From the NCBI GenBank assembly GCA_031379665.1, contig JANNFI010000136.1:1-14584 (forward strand): a DNA stretch of 14,584 nt, written 5' to 3'. Below are positions 13,237 to 14,584 of this stretch, one piece after another (position 1 is the first letter of the stretch; each line of letters begins with the position of its first letter). The stretch comes from SZUA-254 sp031379665 (GTDB lineage: Bacteria; Bacteroidota; Ignavibacteria; UBA10030; SZUA-254). The notes under the pieces are model-generated. The model had not been told where the DNA came from. It saw nothing but the letters and a program-made list of their open reading frames with translations, and did no database searches. Both the position numbers and the translations under genes were made by a program.

Positions 13237-14118
13237 TTAATCCTCGAGGCAGCGAACGCTGAACCCGTCTGTCTCGTAGTCTAGGTTGAGGCTGATGCTG
13301 CTATCGTCGTTGCCCAGGTTCAGGTAGACCGCGTAAGTCTCATCGCGTAGAACGTACTCCGTGGAACTCCAGATGTCGGCGTCGTAGCCGAGATCGTAGA
13401 AGCCGCCGTCGTAGTAGTACCTGGCGCCCGCAAGCAACGCGGAGAATCCGCTTGTGTTCGTGCCGGCACCGCTCCCTATTCCCTGCCCGACTGCTTTGAG
13501 AACATTCCCGTCACCACCCACGGCCGAGGACAATGTCTGAAATTCAGCATGCGTCGGGATATGCCATCCCAGCGGACAGATACCCTGTGTGCCCGGTGTC
13601 GCAGTGTATTGCATCGCCTCACCCCACATATACAGCCCACCATACAGCGTACAGTTCACCGGGTCGTCGTTATAGCAGTACCTCTCCATCGCGGCGTTGT
13701 CCGTCTGGTTGGTAATCCCGGTGACCATCGTCCCCACGTCCAGGTTTTCCGCCATCCAGCACTGGTCTCCGATTTTTACGGTGTTGTACAATTTCCCCTG
13801 ATAGATGAAAGCTTTCGACTTGCACGAGTCGATGGCTGGCGTGGTGTTGAATATGACGATCCCGTCCGCGCTCACCTTCACCCAGTATCCGAGTCCCTTC
13901 CCGAGCGTATCGGTCGACTGATAACCAACACCCGGAGCATAGCCGAAAAAGGAGCCCGTGATGATACTGTCCGGGATAGTGATGAGGACAATCGGTACAG
14001 CCCCGTCTTTCACAGAACCAATGATGTTCCACCCGGCCTTCACCTGCACGGTGTCCTGGGCCGAAACCGCTGCAACGAGGGCAAACAACAATAAGAATAA
14101 TGCGGCGCATGAATGCAT
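13237..14118 (-). CDS. Exported Fib_succ-major-domain protein with one WN...GYWxK module
   Basis: A 293-aa exported protein of unknown function. Residues 1-20 are a signal peptide (cleavage near VSA-QD). Residues 28-95 hold one WN/GYWxK module (W30 to W79). Residues ~108-293 are the Fibrobacter succinogenes major paralogous domain (TIGR02145/PF09603 type): 'YNTVKIGDQCWMAENLDVGT', 'YCYNDDPVNCTLYGGLYMW', 'ICPLGWHIPTHAEFQTL', 'SGFSALLAGARY', 'IWSSTEY' and the terminal 'GFSVRCLED'. This domain is common in FCB surface or lipoproteins and related to formylglycine-enzyme/C-type-lectin-like folds, without a settled function. There is no T9SS tail, unlike the two large neighbours. C4 lies too early and outside a lipobox, so it is not an evident lipoprotein. 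An AGGAG 9 bp upstream supports the ATG. A strong TTGACA promoter lies upstream. Confidence 0.93.
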   Translation of the reverse strand: MHSCAALFLLLFALVAAVSAQDTVQVKAGWNIIGSVKDGAVPIVLITIPDSIITGSFFGYAPGVGYQSTDTLGKGLGYWVKVSADGIVIFNTTPAIDSCKSKAFIYQGKLYNTVKIGDQCWMAENLDVGTMVTGITNQTDNAAMERYCYNDDPVNCTLYGGLYMWGEAMQYTATPGTQGICPLGWHIPTHAEFQTLSSAVGGDGNVLKAVGQGIGSGAGTNTSGFSALLAGARYYYDGGFYDLGYDADIWSSTEYVLRDETYAVYLNLGNDDSSISLNLDYETDGFSVRCLED

Positions 14119-14144
14119 GGCGTGACTCTCCTCTGGTGATGGTT

Positions 14145-14162
14145 GGCGGGAATGCTCCCGCC
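14145..14162 (-). repeat. GC-rich hairpin in the leader of the Fib_succ-domain gene
   Basis: A perfect 7-bp stem, GGCGGGA/TCCCGCC, with a 4-nt loop. It lies about 26 bp upstream of the start codon, just before the ribosome site, within a predicted leader of about 122 nt. It could affect mRNA stability or translation; no riboswitch class is recognised. Confidence 0.45.
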
Positions 14163-14247
14163 GGGCTCGGGCAGGCGTGTCGGCTTGAATGGATTTCAGC
14201 GAGCGGGATCAAGAACGGTCCCCGCTTCCCGGGACGATGATACATGA

Positions 14248-14276
14248 AGAATACGGAAACGGAATAAAAATGTCAA
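14248..14276 (-). promoter_or_regulatory. Promoter of the Fib_succ-domain gene
   Basis: On the minus strand, a consensus -35 TTGACA (14276-14271), a 17-bp spacer and -10 TATTCT (14253-14248). It is one of the two strongest promoter matches in the window. The predicted start is near 14241. Confidence 0.7.
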
Positions 14277-14358
14277 CCTGAAAGCGGGCCGGGCCGGACA
14301 CTGTTGCTCGATTCCGGTCGGAAGAAGGAGATTCCTCAATTTCCACTATATTACGGCC

Positions 14359-14584
14359 ATGTCCAACATCATCGTCATCAACAGCCATACCGCCATCCCC
14401 TCATCGGAGCTGACGTTTCGTTTCTCCCGCAGCGGCGGTCCCGGCGGCCAAAACGTCAACAAGGTCGAAACGAAAGTCGAGCTGCTCTTCGACGTCGCTA
14501 ATTCTGCGGGGCTCACCGACGAACAGAAGCAGATGATCCTCACCAGGGAAAAAAATCGGATCGACGCGGACGGGACGCTCAGGG
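14359..14584 (+). CDS. arfB: Alternative ribosome-rescue peptidyl-tRNA hydrolase ArfB (N-terminal part, cut by window)
   Basis: ArfB (YaeJ) resembles the catalytic domain of class I release factors. It hydrolyses peptidyl-tRNA on ribosomes stalled at mRNA ends. The visible 75 codons begin MSNIIVINSHTAIPSSELTF and reach the catalytic loop S25-G-G-P-G-G-Q-N-V-N-K with G29-G30-Q31, followed by 'VETKVELLFDV'. This is the ArfB form of the GGQ region at the expected distance from the N-terminus. The remaining ~60 residues, including the basic tail that enters the mRNA channel, lie beyond the right edge. There is no ribosome site next to the ATG. A TATATT (14347-14352) ends only 6 bp before it, so the mRNA might be leaderless, though no -35 element is seen. 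The gene is divergent from the Fib_succ-domain gene. Confidence 0.9.
   Translation, partial: MSNIIVINSHTAIPSSELTFRFSRSGGPGGQNVNKVETKVELLFDVANSAGLTDEQKQMILTREKNRIDADGTLR

Noticed and set aside
14040..14118. Lipoprotein signal in the Fib_succ-domain protein because of C4
   Set aside because: The cysteine precedes the hydrophobic core and lacks a lipobox; a signal peptidase I site (VSA-QD) is visible instead.

Overview
The window looks like chromosomal DNA of an FCB-group bacterium, most likely from the Ignavibacteria/Chlorobi/Kapabacteria side of Bacteroidota. This rests on protein content. Two large exported proteins end in a type IX secretion (Por/T9SS type A) sorting domain with the 'YPNPFNPST' signature. 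A third carries the Fibrobacter-type paralogous domain. Several genes lack a clear Shine-Dalgarno sequence. No single marker fixes the genus. There are no tRNA or rRNA genes, insertion sequences or CRISPR arrays.

Layout. (1) 1-1126, minus strand: the head of a division/cell-wall (dcw) cluster, mraZ followed by rsmH (cut by the left edge). A sigma70-like promoter and three 10-bp-spaced GTGGRG boxes precede mraZ. (2) 1354-4590, plus strand: a promoter and a 1051-aa exported T9SS substrate. (3) 4741-5726, plus strand: two near-identical dyad elements directly upstream of a good promoter, then a membrane-anchored thioredoxin-like protein with a CPHC active site, then an 82-aa exported peptide with eight cysteines in its short predicted mature part. 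(4) 5864-8503, plus strand: an 879-aa exported protein with about fourteen 41-residue Ycf48/BNR-like blades and a T9SS tail, preceded by a long hairpin. (5) 8517-13098, minus strand: mfd, a calcineurin-like phosphoesterase and a small Smr protein, joined by two ATGA overlaps. (6) 13237-14276, minus strand: an exported Fib_succ-domain protein with its own TTGACA promoter. (7) 14359-14584, plus strand: the start of arfB, a GGQ ribosome-rescue hydrolase, cut by the right edge.

How the genes relate. mraZ/rsmH, mfd and arfB are housekeeping genes (division-cluster control and rRNA methylation, transcription-coupled repair, ribosome rescue). Between them lie genes for envelope or surface proteins. 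Three of these proteins (1051, 879 and 293 aa) share a module of about 65-70 residues, 'WN[LIM][IV][GS]...G[KRL]G[YF]W[VLM]K', paired in the two T9SS substrates and single in the Fib_succ protein. I cannot name a family for it.

The best candidate for an undescribed system is the regulated pair at 4741-5726. A CPHC thioredoxin-fold protein sits 34 bp upstream of a small exported cysteine-rich peptide, and both genes have strong Shine-Dalgarno sites, unlike most of their neighbours. I infer that the first protein forms or edits disulfides, or installs a cofactor, in the second.
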